Source: M55B127 sp034521955
GTDB taxonomy: Bacteria; Bacillota; Halanaerobiia; Halanaerobiales; M55B127
Reading direction: 5' to 3'
Assembly (NCBI GenBank): GCA_034521955.1
Contig: JAXHLT010000003.1
Coordinates: forward strand, 310,001-374,000
DNA: 64,000 nucleotides
This document shows, in pieces, positions 17,809-27,555 of this stretch; the first letter of the stretch is position 1, and every line of letters starts with the position of its first letter. The notes beneath the pieces are model-generated. The model was given only the letters and a program-made list of their open reading frames with translations. It was not told the DNA's origin and did not search any database. The translations under genes and the position numbers were made by a program.

Positions 17809-18795
17809 ATGACCAAATTTAATTCAAAAAAAAATCAAAAAATAAATCAAGAGCAAGAAAAACTAGAAGAAATGAAGTATCCCTTTATTAATTTCAAAAG
17901 AGTAAGAACTGATGTTTCTGATTCTGAAAACTGGAAATTATATATAAAAGCGATTATTTTTTCTATTGGTGGTAATCTTTTATTAACAGTCATAAAAGGA
18001 ATACTTGCCTGGATCTCAGGTAGTAGTGCTGTATTCTCTGATGCAGCAAATTCTTTATCAGATACTCTTTACAGTATAATTATGGGGATAGGCCTATATT
18101 TTTCACAGCGTCCAGCCGATGAAACACATCCCCAGGGACATAAACAGTTTGAACCTCTGGTCAGTCTTTTTATTGCAGCGGTTATGGCTTCTGCTGGAAT
18201 TGCTGCAGTATGGCAGAGTATACAAGGCTTCACAGGTGAAACAGGACCAAAAGCACTGGAGTGGACAACTTTTGTAATGGTAATTGCTATAGTTGTAAAA
18301 TATATAATGTATTATCTGGTTTCAAAGATTGGTGAGAAGGTATATAGTCCAGCTATTCAGGCTTCTGCCCGGGATAATCTGGTTGATATTATTTCTTCTA
18401 GTTCTGCTCTGTTAGGTGTCTGGGGTTCGCGTCTTATACATCCCTATTTTGATCCTTTAGCTGGTCTTTTTGTTGCATTATGGATTTTCAAAGCAACCTG
18501 GGAAATTATATGGGAAAATATAGGGTATCTTACCGGTAGAGGAGCTGACCTGGAATTAACTGAAAAAATAGCTGAGTCTGCTTTTTCAGTACCTGATGTT
18601 TCAGATGTACATCGAGTTGTGGCTGAGTATGTAGGTCCACAATTAAGGGTGGATATGCATATAAATGTTAACGGTGATTTTACTTTGGATAGAGCCCATG
18701 AGATTGGAGAAGAAGTAAAAAAAGTAGTTGAAGGACTTGAGGAAGTAGATTTAGTCTATGTACATATTGAACCAATCGGTCATGAAGGTAAATAA
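17809..18795 (+). CDS. Cation diffusion facilitator (CDF) family transporter
   Basis: Proton-coupled efflux of divalent metal (Zn, Mn, Fe, Co or Cd) across the cytoplasmic membrane. Several hydrophobic segments occur between about residues 45 and 240. The metal-site helices are represented by SDAANSLSDTLYS and by ASARDNLVDIISSSSALLG; family members usually have HxxxD or DxxxD there. A cytoplasmic C-terminal domain (about 250-328) contains VDMHINV. At 328 residues it is normal length. Codon use looks somewhat richer in G and C than its neighbours, and it follows a gene-relic gap, so recent acquisition is possible. Metal specificity is not assignable. Confidence 0.87.
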   Translation: MTKFNSKKNQKINQEQEKLEEMKYPFINFKRVRTDVSDSENWKLYIKAIIFSIGGNLLLTVIKGILAWISGSSAVFSDAANSLSDTLYSIIMGIGLYFSQRPADETHPQGHKQFEPLVSLFIAAVMASAGIAAVWQSIQGFTGETGPKALEWTTFVMVIAIVVKYIMYYLVSKIGEKVYSPAIQASARDNLVDIISSSSALLGVWGSRLIHPYFDPLAGLFVALWIFKATWEIIWENIGYLTGRGADLELTEKIAESAFSVPDVSDVHRVVAEYVGPQLRVDMHINVNGDFTLDRAHEIGEEVKKVVEGLEEVDLVYVHIEPIGHEGK

Positions 18796-18901
18796 AGTTA
18801 TATATATATCCATTTATCATATTTCATGCAGATCCTTAAAAAAGAACTATTTATAACAGCCGATGATAGCATAAAAAACAATAGGGAAGTGATTCATCGA
18901 A

Positions 18902-18950
18902 AAAAGCTAATATTACTATTCAAATAAAATATGATTTAATAGTAATATTA
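18902..18950 (-). terminator. Terminator of tmcAL
   Basis: A perfect 13-bp inverted repeat (TAATATTACTATT at 18908-18920 and its complement at 18938-18950). On the minus strand the stem is followed by GCTTTTTT, so it fits an intrinsic terminator for the minus-strand gene ending at 18997. Confidence 0.6.
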
Positions 18951-18996
18951 ACAAAAAGAGAGTATAAACAAGAGTTAATAAAATTTTCAGCGTAGG

Positions 18997-20265
18997 TTAA
19001 TTTATCTTGATTATTTTATTTGTAAAATCTAAATTTGCCTTTCTGTAACTTTTATTTTTGTATAATAGAGTATAAAGATTTGTTGCATATATATCATAAC
19101 TTAATGAACTTATAAGAAATTTTTTGTTGTTTAAATCTATTGCATCGATAAATTCTGATGGATTATATATAATAGGCACTTTAGATTTATTATCTATTTC
19201 AGAAAGCAGTTTTTTACCCTTTTTGTTGAAACCTAAAACTCTTATATAAGATGGACCGATTCTATCATGTTCTTTCAAAAAATCTTTTTTTAATTCAAAT
19301 AATAAATATAAAAGAATTCTTTGAAATCTTGTTTTAGTATAAGATCTGGTATTTATCGAAGTCATTAAATCAGAGTAATCACCGCTAGCAATTGAAGCAT
19401 TTTTAAGCCTAACTGCTAAATCATTATTTATATCAAAAAGGTTAGAAATTTGGTTTTTATTAAGTTTTCTTAACTTAGACAACATTATAATACCTAAATA
19501 GTCTTTATTTATAGGTATTTTATTTTTTTTGATCTCATTTTTCAAAATATCAAAAGTTTTTTCTGGAATACTTTCTTTTATAAAGTCTAAATTACTATTA
19601 TAAACAGCGTCTCTAACAGAAGTTGCACTTATAAATTTTTTATTTTTATTTTTGGAGTAATAATTTTCTCCGACTCTTTTAACAGTATTTAAATTTAGAT
19701 TCAAATCATACTGTAGATTAGCTTTAGCATACTCTATTGCTAAGATATTGTTTGATCCGTTTAAAATTTCTATGATATTATCATTATTAAATTCATTAAA
19801 GTTTTCTATTTTTAATAAATCTGTTAAAGCATATTTTCTAGCAGCTGGATATACATAACCATCTTTTAAATAATGCTTTATTCTTTTATTAAAATAACTG
19901 TCATTTTGTACTAAAAGTTTAGCAATATAATTTATTATATCTATGTTTCCGTTTTCACTACCAAAAACAACATTGTCTATTATACCCAATCTATCTAAAA
20001 GTTGCATTGAGCCTTTAGCAAAGTATTCAGCGCTTCTAATACTGAAAAAAAGAGGTAGTTCGATTAGAAGGTCTATACCGTTTTTAAGAGCCATTTCAGA
20101 TCTTTTCCATTTATCACAGATTGCCGGTGTGCCTCTTTGAGTAAAATTACCGGACATTACAGCAACAACTGTATCTGATTTGGTTAGTTTTTTGCTTTGA
20201 TTTATATGATAAATGTGTCCTTTATGAAATGGATTATATTCAGCAATTATTCCAGTAGTTTTCAT
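18997..20265 (-). CDS. tmcAL: tRNA(Met) cytidine acetate ligase (YlbM)
   Basis: Uses acetate and ATP to make N4-acetylcytidine at the wobble position of elongator tRNA-Met. The nucleotidyltransferase HxGH motif is in GIIAEYNPFHKGHIYHI, followed by VAVMSGNFTQRGTPA and DLLIELPLFFS. I start at ATG 20265 rather than the in-frame ATG at 20274, since the latter lies within an AAGGATGG ribosome site. At 422 residues it is normal length. It is divergent from pta, which fits an acetate link, although that gene order is common in Firmicutes anyway. Confidence 0.92.
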   Translation of the reverse strand: MKTTGIIAEYNPFHKGHIYHINQSKKLTKSDTVVAVMSGNFTQRGTPAICDKWKRSEMALKNGIDLLIELPLFFSIRSAEYFAKGSMQLLDRLGIIDNVVFGSENGNIDIINYIAKLLVQNDSYFNKRIKHYLKDGYVYPAARKYALTDLLKIENFNEFNNDNIIEILNGSNNILAIEYAKANLQYDLNLNLNTVKRVGENYYSKNKNKKFISATSVRDAVYNSNLDFIKESIPEKTFDILKNEIKKNKIPINKDYLGIIMLSKLRKLNKNQISNLFDINNDLAVRLKNASIASGDYSDLMTSINTRSYTKTRFQRILLYLLFELKKDFLKEHDRIGPSYIRVLGFNKKGKKLLSEIDNKSKVPIIYNPSEFIDAIDLNNKKFLISSLSYDIYATNLYTLLYKNKSYRKANLDFTNKIIKIN

Positions 20266-20410
20266 TTTAACCATCCTTATATTAAATATTAACAGTTACA
20301 TTAGTATTTTATCAGAAAATATGCATAATAACAAAGTATGATTTATATTAAATTTACATATAGAATTTTTAAAAAAATTGTAATATAATACAAGGGGAGG
20401 AGTGATATTA

Positions 20411-21410
20411 ATGAATGTAATGAAAGAATTTAAAAACAAAGCAAGAGAAAGTAAAAAAACAATTGTATTACCTGAAGGATATGAACCAAGAATGATTAAT
20501 GCCTTACCTAAAATAAGAGAAGAAAATCTAGCAAATATAATATTATTAGGAGAAAGAAAAAAAGTTGAAGATATAGCAAAAAAAGAAGGTATTAGTTTAG
20601 ATGGGGTTGAAGTTATTAACCCGGAAAAATCTGACTTAAAAGAAGAATTTTCAGAGATATTTTATAATCTTAGAAAACATAAGGGAATTAATAAAGAAGA
20701 TGCTTTAGAACAAATAAAAGATCCTCTTTATTTTGGTGTTTTATTAGTACATACAAAAAAAGCAGATGGTATGGTAGCTGGTTCAATTAATGCTACTGGA
20801 GATGTTTTAAGACCTGCCTTACAAATTATTAAGACTAAAGAAAATATTTCAGTTGTGTCAGGTGCTATGATTATGGATGTTCCAGATACTGAATATGGAC
20901 ATGACGGTATATTTATCTTTTCTGATGTTGCAGTAAATCCAAATCCAAATGTAAAACAACTAGCAGAAATTGCAGTTTCATCTGCTGATACAGCAAAACT
21001 ATTACCGGGAGTAGACCCTGCAGTTGCGATGTTGTCATTTTCTACAAAGGGAAGTGCAAAACATGAATTAGCTGATAAAGTTATTGAAGCTACTTCTTTA
21101 GCAAAGGAGATGGCTCCAGAACTTCTTAATAGATGGAGAAATGCAGGCAGATGCAGCATTAGTTCCTGAAGTAGGCCAGAAAAAATCACCAGGCAGTAAT
21201 GTAGCAGGTAAAGCAAATGTATTAGTATTTCCAGACTTACAGGCTGGAAATATTGGATATAAATTAGTACAAAGATTAGCTAAAGCAAATGCTATAGGAC
21301 CAATTTTACAGGGTATGGCTAAACCTGTAAATGACCTTTCAAGGGGTTGTTCTGTTGAAGATATTGTTAATGTAGTAGCAATTACTGCAGCTCAAGCACA
21401 AAATTTATAA
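20411..21410 (+). CDS. pta: Phosphate acetyltransferase, one +1 frame break
   Basis: Converts acetyl-CoA and phosphate to acetyl phosphate, the first step of acetate formation with AckA. ATG 20411 follows GGGGAGGAG by 8 bases. The reading frame is intact to CTT CTT at 21122-21127. One extra A at 21128 then shifts the frame, which resumes as ATA GAT GGA GAA (IDGEMQADAALVPEV, the conserved active-site region). Ignoring that base gives 332 residues, the normal length, ending VNVVAITAAQAQNL. Read without a shift, the protein ends about 15 residues later and lacks roughly the last quarter. ackA follows 20 bases downstream and is intact. Confidence 0.9.
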
Positions 21411-21430
21411 TAATTAGGAGGAAAAAATTA

Positions 21431-22630
21431 ATGAAAGTTTTAGTATTAAACAGTGGAAGTTCTTCAATTAAGTTTCAATTATTTAATATGGAAGAAGAAA
21501 AAGTACTAGCAAAAGGTTTAGTAGAAAGAATCGGTATTGATGATTCAGGAATTGAATATGAAAACAGTAATGGCCAAGAAGTAGAAAAAGCAATGGATAT
21601 TAAAAACCATAAAGAAGGAATTAAACATGTTGTAGAAATGTTATTAGACCCTGAAATTGGTGTATTAAATAGCATCGATGAAATCAATGCTGTTGGACAT
21701 AGGGTAGTACACGGTGGTGAAAAATTTGCTGAATCAACACTGATTACAGATGAAGTAATTGATAAAATTGAAGAGGTATCAACATTAGCACCACTTCATA
21801 ATCCACATAATTTATCAGGTATTAGGGTTTGTAAAGACCTACTTCCAGAAAAACCTCAGGTTGGAGTATTTGATACAGCTTTTCATCAAAGTATGCCTGA
21901 AGAAGCATATATTTATGCTATACCATATGAATACTATGAAGAACATGGTGTAAGAAGATATGGTTTCCATGGAACATCCCATAAATATGTTGCAAATAGA
22001 GCAGCAGCACTTATGGAAAAAGATCTTGATGAATTAAAAATTATTACTTGTCATTTAGGAAACGGTGCTTCCATAGCAGCTGTAAACAAGGGTGACTCTG
22101 TAGATACTAGTATGGGAATGACTCCTCTAGAAGGCTTAGTAATGGGTACTAGAAGTGGTGACATTGACCCAGCTATAATTCCATTTTTGATGGATAAAGA
22201 AAATTTGAGCACAAAAGAAATTGATAATATTTTAAATAAAAAAAGCGGTTTATTAGGAGTTTCCGGTATAAGCAATGACTCTAGAGATGTTAGACAAGCT
22301 GCTCATAATGGTAATCACAGAGCACAATTAGCTGATCAAGTATTTAGCTATAGAGTAAGAAAATACATTGGCGCTTATCTTGCAGTATTAAATGGTGCTG
22401 ATGCAGTAGTATTTACAGGTGGTATTGGAGAAAATGCTGCAGGAGTAAGAGAACATATTTTAGAAAAATTAGATAATCTTGGATTTGAATTAGATACTGA
22501 AGCTAATAAAGTTAGAGGAGAAGAACGTGAAATAACTACTAAAAACTCTAAAGTAAAAGCATTTGTTATTCCAACAAATGAAGAGTTAGTAATAGCAAGA
22601 GATACAAAAAATATTGTAGAAAATCAATAA
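21431..22630 (+). CDS. ackA: Acetate kinase
   Basis: Makes ATP from acetyl phosphate, releasing acetate. Signatures: VLVLNSGSSSIKFQLF at the N-terminus, GHRVVHGGE, DTAFHQSMP, HLGNGASIAAV and FTGGIGENA. At 399 residues it is full length. AGGAGG sits 8 bases before the ATG. Together with pta it provides the acetate-forming, ATP-yielding end of fermentation, and could also process acetyl-CoA from the catabolic island downstream. Confidence 0.97.
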   Translation: MKVLVLNSGSSSIKFQLFNMEEEKVLAKGLVERIGIDDSGIEYENSNGQEVEKAMDIKNHKEGIKHVVEMLLDPEIGVLNSIDEINAVGHRVVHGGEKFAESTLITDEVIDKIEEVSTLAPLHNPHNLSGIRVCKDLLPEKPQVGVFDTAFHQSMPEEAYIYAIPYEYYEEHGVRRYGFHGTSHKYVANRAAALMEKDLDELKIITCHLGNGASIAAVNKGDSVDTSMGMTPLEGLVMGTRSGDIDPAIIPFLMDKENLSTKEIDNILNKKSGLLGVSGISNDSRDVRQAAHNGNHRAQLADQVFSYRVRKYIGAYLAVLNGADAVVFTGGIGENAAGVREHILEKLDNLGFELDTEANKVRGEEREITTKNSKVKAFVIPTNEELVIARDTKNIVENQ

Positions 22631-22635
22631 AAGGC

Positions 22636-22665
22636 TTGACAAATATTTATAATCTTTTATATAAT
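22636..22665 (+). promoter_or_regulatory. Promoter of the DUF177-rpmF operon
   Basis: A perfect TTGACA (22636-22641) and TATAAT (22660-22665) with an 18-base spacer lie 6 bases after ackA. It is the best consensus promoter in the window and would start transcription near 22672. Confidence 0.8.
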
Positions 22666-22695
22666 TAACTCTGGTTCACAACAGAGGTGAAAAAA

Positions 22696-23166
22696 TTGAT
22701 TTTAGATTTAAGTGATTTATTAGAAGTTGGTAGTAGTCGTAATTACTTAAAAGAGTTAGATGTAGACCATATTGATTTTAGAGGAAAAGAAATTTCAATT
22801 AAAGATCCAATTAAAATTGACCTTGATGTCTTAAAAACCGATGCTTCATTTGTTTTGACAGGAGAACTAGAGGTTTCATTAATTTTACAATGTAGTCGGT
22901 GTTTAAAAGAATATGCTCATCCAATTGAAGTTGAGATTAGTGATGAGTTATTGATAGAAGATATCGAGGATTTAAAAAATGTTGATGTATTTTCAATTTT
23001 AGTAAGTGACATTATCCTTGAAATCCCAATTAAACCTCTACATGATGAAGACTGTAAAGGATTATGTTCAATTTGTGGACAGGATCTCAATGAAGGTGAA
23101 TGTGATTGTGAAGAGGAAATAGTTGATCCAAGGTTAGCAAAGCTGAAAGAATACAAAGAAAAATAG
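22696..23166 (+). CDS. DUF177 / YceD-family protein
   Basis: Linked in bacteria to ribosomal large-subunit accumulation; almost always located just upstream of rpmF, as here. The N-terminus reads ILDLSDLLEVG. The middle has a CSRCLKEY knuckle, and the C-terminus has CSICGQDLNEGECDC, a probable zinc site. I chose TTG at 22696 because GAGGTG (22684-22689) lies 6 bases before it; the in-frame GTG at 22687 overlaps that site. It is 156 residues. Confidence 0.85.
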   Translation: MILDLSDLLEVGSSRNYLKELDVDHIDFRGKEISIKDPIKIDLDVLKTDASFVLTGELEVSLILQCSRCLKEYAHPIEVEISDELLIEDIEDLKNVDVFSILVSDIILEIPIKPLHDEDCKGLCSICGQDLNEGECDCEEEIVDPRLAKLKEYKEK

Positions 23167-23190
23167 GTTAAGAATGGGAGGTGTTAGGAT

Positions 23191-23364
23191 ATGGCGGTTC
23201 CAAAGAAACGGACTTCTAAATCCAGAAAGAGAAAAAGACGTACTCATTGGAAGTTGAAATCTCCAAATTTAGTAGAGTGTCCTGAATGTGATGAATTAAT
23301 ATTATCTCACCGAGCATGTCCAAGTTGTGGATATTATAAAGGTGAAAAAGTTATAAACAACTAA
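23191..23364 (+). CDS. rpmF: Large ribosomal subunit protein bL32
   Basis: A 57-residue basic protein beginning MAVPKKRTSKSRKRKRRTHW. A zinc ribbon is formed by CPECDE and CPSCGYYKG. ATG 23191 follows a GGGAGGTG site. It is co-transcribed with the DUF177 gene 24 bases upstream and followed by an intrinsic terminator, a conserved arrangement ahead of plsX. Confidence 0.97.
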   Translation: MAVPKKRTSKSRKRKRRTHWKLKSPNLVECPECDELILSHRACPSCGYYKGEKVINN

Positions 23365-23373
23365 AGATTAAGA

Positions 23374-23408
23374 TGGTAGGTCTTAATAAAAGGACCTGCC
23401 ATTTTTTT
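23374..23408 (+). terminator. Intrinsic terminator after rpmF
   Basis: Stem TGGTAGGTC with GACCTGCCA (one G-T pair), followed by ATTTTTTTAT. It separates rpmF from plsX, so plsX and the fab genes need their own promoter; an imperfect candidate (TTGTAT, 19 bases, TATAGT) lies at 23446-23476. Confidence 0.85.
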
Positions 23409-23500
23409 ATTTAAGCTAAAAATTAATACATAAAAAGTAGGAATATTGTATTTAATATATAATATATAACTATAGTAAAATAAAGAAGGAGTTGATGGTA

Positions 23501-24497
23501 TTGAGAATAGTAATTGATGGTATGGGTGGAGATAATGCTCCTGAAGAAATATTAAAGGGTATTGTTAAGGCGGTAAATGAGTTAGACGATATAAGATGTA
23601 TAGTTACTGGGAAATCTAATAAGATTAATAATATTTTAAATACATTAAATTATAATAAAGACAAGATAGAAGTTGTAAATGCTGAACAACAAGTAACAAT
23701 GACAGACAAACCAGCTGATGTATTAAGAAAAAAGAAGGATTCTTCCTTAATTGTCGGAACTAATTTAGTTAGTGATAAAAAAGCTGATGCTTTTATATCA
23801 GCGGGTAATACTGGAGCTACAATGGCAGCAGGTATATTTAAAGTTGGTAGGTTAAAAAATGTTAAAAGACCGCCAATTGCAACGGTTTTTCCTTCAAAGA
23901 TAGGTAGGACTTTAGTACTGGATGCTGGGGCAAATGTTGACTCAAAGCCTCAACATCTGATACAATTTGCATTAATGGGTCAAATTTATGCTAGGGAAGT
24001 TTTAAATATAAAAAATCCAAGAGTCGGATTATTAAGTATTGGTGAAGAAAAAGAAAAAGGAAATAAATTGAATTCTGATACATATGAACTTATTGAAAAT
24101 AATGAACTTAATTGATAACTTTATAGGAAATGTTGAAGGCAGAGATGTATTTAATGGAAACTGTGATGTGGTTGTTTGTGATGGGTTTGTTGGAAACATT
24201 GTTTTAAAAACTGCTGAAGGTGTTGCTTCTTATGTATTTGATTTATTAAAAGAAGCTCTTAATGATAATCTCAAATCTAAAATTGGAGCATTATTATTAA
24301 AAGATCAATTAAAAGCAATGAAAGATAAGGTTGATTATAGAAAATATGGTGGAGCACCATTATTAGGTCTTCAAGCCCCTGTCATTATTAGTCATGGCAG
24401 TTCTGATGAACAGGCGATTTATAGTGCTATTAAAGTAACAAGAGAGACAATTTTAAATAACGTTGTAGAAAAAATCAAAAATAAAATAGAGAAATAA
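23501..24497 (+). CDS. plsX: Phosphate acyltransferase PlsX, one +1 frame break
   Basis: Converts acyl-ACP to acyl phosphate, the substrate of PlsY, which is also in this window. RIVIDGMGGDNAP at the N-terminus, FISAGNTGATMAAG and the C-terminal YGGAPLLGL are diagnostic. TTG 23501 is preferred since AAGGAG is 9 bases upstream, although ATG 23495 is possible. The frame is open to CTT at 24107-24109. One extra A (24110) follows, and the frame resumes as ATT GAT AAC TTT (IDNFIGNVEGRD). Skipping it gives 331 residues, the normal length. Unshifted reading meets TGA two codons later. Confidence 0.9.
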
Positions 24498-24518
24498 ATG
24501 TTTATAGGAGTGGTTAAA

Positions 24519-25469
24519 ATGTATCTTAATACAGAAATTTGTGATTTATTTGATATAAAATATCCCGTAGTACAGGGAGGAATGGCCTGGGTTGCAACTG
24601 GAGAGTTAGCAGCTGCTGTATCAAAAGCAGGTGGTTTAGGTACTATAGGAGCTGGAAATGCTCCCAAAGATGTAATAAAAGAAGAAATTAGAAAAGTTAA
24701 AGAAGTTACTGACAATAATTTTGCTGTAAATATTATGTTGTTGTCACCATTTGCAAAAGATATAGTAGATTTAGTTATTGAAGAAAATGTACCTATTGTA
24801 ACCACAGGTGCAGGTAATCCCGGTAAATTTATTGATAGATTCAAAAAAAACAATATTAAAGTAGTACCTGTGGTTTCATCAGTCGCTTTGGCTAAAAGAT
24901 TAGTTAGAACTGGTGTTGATGCAGTAATTGCTGAAGGAACTGAAGCTGGTGGACATATTGGAGATTTAACAACAATGACATTAGTTCCTCAACTTGTTGA
25001 TGCAATTGATATACCTGTAATTGCTGCTGGTGGTGTTGCAGATGGTAGAGGATTTGCTGCTGCATTATCATTAGGTGCTTCCGGTGTTCAAATGGGAACA
25101 AGATTTGTTTGTGCTAATGAATCAATTGCACATAAAAAGTACAAGGAAGCAATTATAAATGCTAGAGATAGAGATGCAGTAGTAACAGGTAGAAGTACTG
25201 GTCATCCTGTTCGTAATTTAAAAAACCAATTAACCCGAAAAATTGATAAATTGGAACAAGAAGGTGTAGATAAAGAAAAAATAGAAGAAATTGGTTCCGG
25301 TAAATTAAGAGAAGCAGTTATTGAAGGTAATATTGATAACGGAAGTGTTATGGCAGGACAAATTGCAGGTATGGTAACTGATATATTACCTGTTAAAGAA
25401 ATTATAAATAATATTATTAGTGATACTATAAAAGTAATTCAAAAAAACAATGATTATATAAGGGAATAA
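24519..25469 (+). CDS. fabK: Enoyl-ACP reductase II (FMN-dependent)
   Basis: Reduces trans-2-enoyl-ACP in the last step of each fatty acid elongation cycle. It belongs to the FMN nitronate-monooxygenase-like TIM-barrel family: YPVVQGGMAWVATGELAAAV, then AEGTEAGGHIG and ASGVQMGTRFV. I start at ATG 24519, with TAGGAGTGG upstream, rather than ATG 24498, which directly abuts the plsX stop. At 316 residues it is normal length. Its position between plsX and fabH supports FabK over a catabolic nitronate monooxygenase. Confidence 0.9.
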   Translation: MYLNTEICDLFDIKYPVVQGGMAWVATGELAAAVSKAGGLGTIGAGNAPKDVIKEEIRKVKEVTDNNFAVNIMLLSPFAKDIVDLVIEENVPIVTTGAGNPGKFIDRFKKNNIKVVPVVSSVALAKRLVRTGVDAVIAEGTEAGGHIGDLTTMTLVPQLVDAIDIPVIAAGGVADGRGFAAALSLGASGVQMGTRFVCANESIAHKKYKEAIINARDRDAVVTGRSTGHPVRNLKNQLTRKIDKLEQEGVDKEKIEEIGSGKLREAVIEGNIDNGSVMAGQIAGMVTDILPVKEIINNIISDTIKVIQKNNDYIRE

Positions 25470-25599
25470 TTTTCCTTTTCTGATATAAAATTTCGTGGTT
25501 ATCTTAGGGGGTGTAAACAGGTTATATATAAAGTAGTGTAAAAACTATAAGTTTTTAAAAACAATCAAAGTTAGTTGGATTAAGAAAGGTGGATGTATA

Positions 25600-26589
25600 A
25601 TGAGAAAAGCAACTATAACAGGTTGGGGAAAATATTTACCCCCAAATGTTATGACAAATAAAGATTTAGAAGAGATCGTTGATACAACTGATGAATGGAT
25701 AAGAAAAAGAACAGGAATAAAACAAAGAAGAATAGTTGATGAAGATACTGCAACATCTGATATAGCTATTGAAGCTTCAAAGGAAGCTTTAAAGAGAGCT
25801 AATTTAGATGCTGACCAATTAGATTTAATTATTGTATCGACTGTAACTCCAGATATGGCATTTCCTGCTACAGCCTGTATTGTACAGGATAAAATAGGTG
25901 CAGCTAATGCTGCAGCTTTTGACCTAGAAGCTGGCTGTTCTGGATTTGTATATGGTTTAAGTGTTGGTGCACAGTTTATTGAAAGTGGATTATATGACAA
26001 CATTTTAGTAATTGGTGCTGAAACTTTATCAAAAATTACGGATTGGGAAGACAGAAACACCTGTGTGTTATTTGGTGACGGTGCAGGAGCTGCTGTTTTA
26101 CAGCCAACTGATAAAGGAGGATTTTTATCATTTGACTTAGGGTCTGATGGTAGTGGAGCAGATGCTCTTTATATGGAAGCAGGAGGATCAAGGAATCCTG
26201 CAACATTAGAAACTGTTAAAAACAAACAACATTATATAAGAATGGAAGGTAACCCAGTCTTTAAATTTGCTGTTAAAACAATGAAAAAAGCATCAATTGA
26301 TGTAATAAAAAAGGCAAATCTAACTACAGATGATATTGATTTACTGATTCCTCATCAGGCTAATACTAGAATAATTGAATCAGCACGAAGAAGATTAAAG
26401 CTTGATGAAGATCAAGTATATGTAAATTTACCAGATCTGGGTAATACATCAAGTGCTTCTGTTGCAATTGCAATGGCAGAAGCTAGAGAAAACGGTAAAA
26501 TTTCTAATGGAGATAATCTTCTATTAGTAGCTTTTGGTGCTGGTCTAACCTGGGCAGCAACTGTAATTGAGTGGAATGAAAACATATAA
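25600..26589 (+). CDS. fabH: Beta-ketoacyl-ACP synthase III
   Basis: Starts fatty acid synthesis by condensing an acyl-CoA with malonyl-ACP. The catalytic triad is visible: Cys in EAGCSGFVYG, His in LIPHQANTRI and Asn in LGNTSSASV. It is 329 residues, full length. A 130-base leader separates it from fabK and contains a short hairpin (AAAAACT, ATA, AGTTTTT near 25543) but no clear FapR-type operator that I can recognise. Confidence 0.96.
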   Translation: MRKATITGWGKYLPPNVMTNKDLEEIVDTTDEWIRKRTGIKQRRIVDEDTATSDIAIEASKEALKRANLDADQLDLIIVSTVTPDMAFPATACIVQDKIGAANAAAFDLEAGCSGFVYGLSVGAQFIESGLYDNILVIGAETLSKITDWEDRNTCVLFGDGAGAAVLQPTDKGGFLSFDLGSDGSGADALYMEAGGSRNPATLETVKNKQHYIRMEGNPVFKFAVKTMKKASIDVIKKANLTTDDIDLLIPHQANTRIIESARRRLKLDEDQVYVNLPDLGNTSSASVAIAMAEARENGKISNGDNLLLVAFGAGLTWAATVIEWNENI

Positions 26590-26610
26590 TAAGTAATGGA
26601 GTGATTGATA

Positions 26611-27537
26611 ATGAGTAAATTAGCTTTTGTATTTCCTGGTCAAGGATCCCAATATGTAGAGATGGGAAAAGATTTTTATGAAAATTTTGAATTGGCCAAA
26701 GAATATTATAAAAAAGCAAATAATATATTAGGTTTTGATTTAAAGAAACTTTGTTTTGAAGGGCCTGAAGAAAAACTAACTGAAACACAAAATACACAAC
26801 CAGCTATATTCACAGTAAGTATGATAGCTTATGAATTATTAAAAAAAGAAGGTATAGAACCTGAAATGGTAGCTGGTCATAGTTTAGGAGAATATGCAGC
26901 ACTTTGTGCGGCAGGAGTTTTTGACTTTGAAACTGGACTAAAGTTAGTAAGAAAAAGAGGAGAATTAATGGCTTCTGCTGTTACAGATGGTTCTGAAGGT
27001 ACAATGGCAGCTATAATAGCTTTAGATCAATCAAAGATTGAGAAAATCTGTAATAAAGTTGATGGAGTCTGTGAACTAGCTAATATTAATTCACCGATGC
27101 AAATTGTTATTTCTGGTGAAAAGGAAGCTATAAAAAAAGCAATGGAATTAGCAACTGAAGAAGGGGCTAAAAAAGTTGTTGAACTAAATGTTAGTTCAGC
27201 TTTTCATTCACAGCTTATGGAACCTGCTAAAAATAAATTGAAAAAATATATAGAAGAAATTGATTTTAATGATCCAACAATTCCGGTGGTTGCTAACAGT
27301 ACTGCTGATATAGTGAAAGATAGAAATGAAATTGTATCTGCTTTAGAAAAACAGTTAACTAGTCCGGTTAGATGGGTTGAAAGTATGGAATTAATGAGCA
27401 GTAAAGGTATAGATGTTGCCCTTGAAGTTGGTCCAGGTAGAGTATTAAAAGCTCTTATGAGAAGAATTGATCGTTCAATTAAAACATACAATGTTGAAGA
27501 TAAAGCGAGTTTAGAAAAAGCAATTAAAAAAATATAA
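26611..27537 (+). CDS. fabD: Malonyl-CoA:ACP transacylase
   Basis: Loads malonyl groups onto ACP. Signatures: VFPGQGSQY, the catalytic serine in AGHSLGEYAAL, and FHSQLM with the catalytic histidine. ATG 26611 is chosen over the in-frame TTG at 26605, as ATGGAGTGA is the ribosome site. It is 308 residues. In most Firmicutes fabG and acpP follow fabD; here fabF follows 18 bases later and fabG-acpP lie 20 kb away. It contains an in-frame AAA GAT AGA (27316-27324) read without a shift, relevant to the frame-break pattern. Confidence 0.96.
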   Translation: MSKLAFVFPGQGSQYVEMGKDFYENFELAKEYYKKANNILGFDLKKLCFEGPEEKLTETQNTQPAIFTVSMIAYELLKKEGIEPEMVAGHSLGEYAALCAAGVFDFETGLKLVRKRGELMASAVTDGSEGTMAAIIALDQSKIEKICNKVDGVCELANINSPMQIVISGEKEAIKKAMELATEEGAKKVVELNVSSAFHSQLMEPAKNKLKKYIEEIDFNDPTIPVVANSTADIVKDRNEIVSALEKQLTSPVRWVESMELMSSKGIDVALEVGPGRVLKALMRRIDRSIKTYNVEDKASLEKAIKKI

Positions 27538-27555
27538 ATTTGGAGGTTCAAAAAT

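Noticed and set aside
20384..20389. TATAAT as a pta promoter
   Set aside because: A start from it would fall inside the pta ribosome binding site, and the -35 is poor.
24107..24119. TGA in plsX (and in asp23) as a selenocysteine codon
   Set aside because: Downstream homology continues in the +1 frame, not through TGA in the same frame, and Cys is not expected there.
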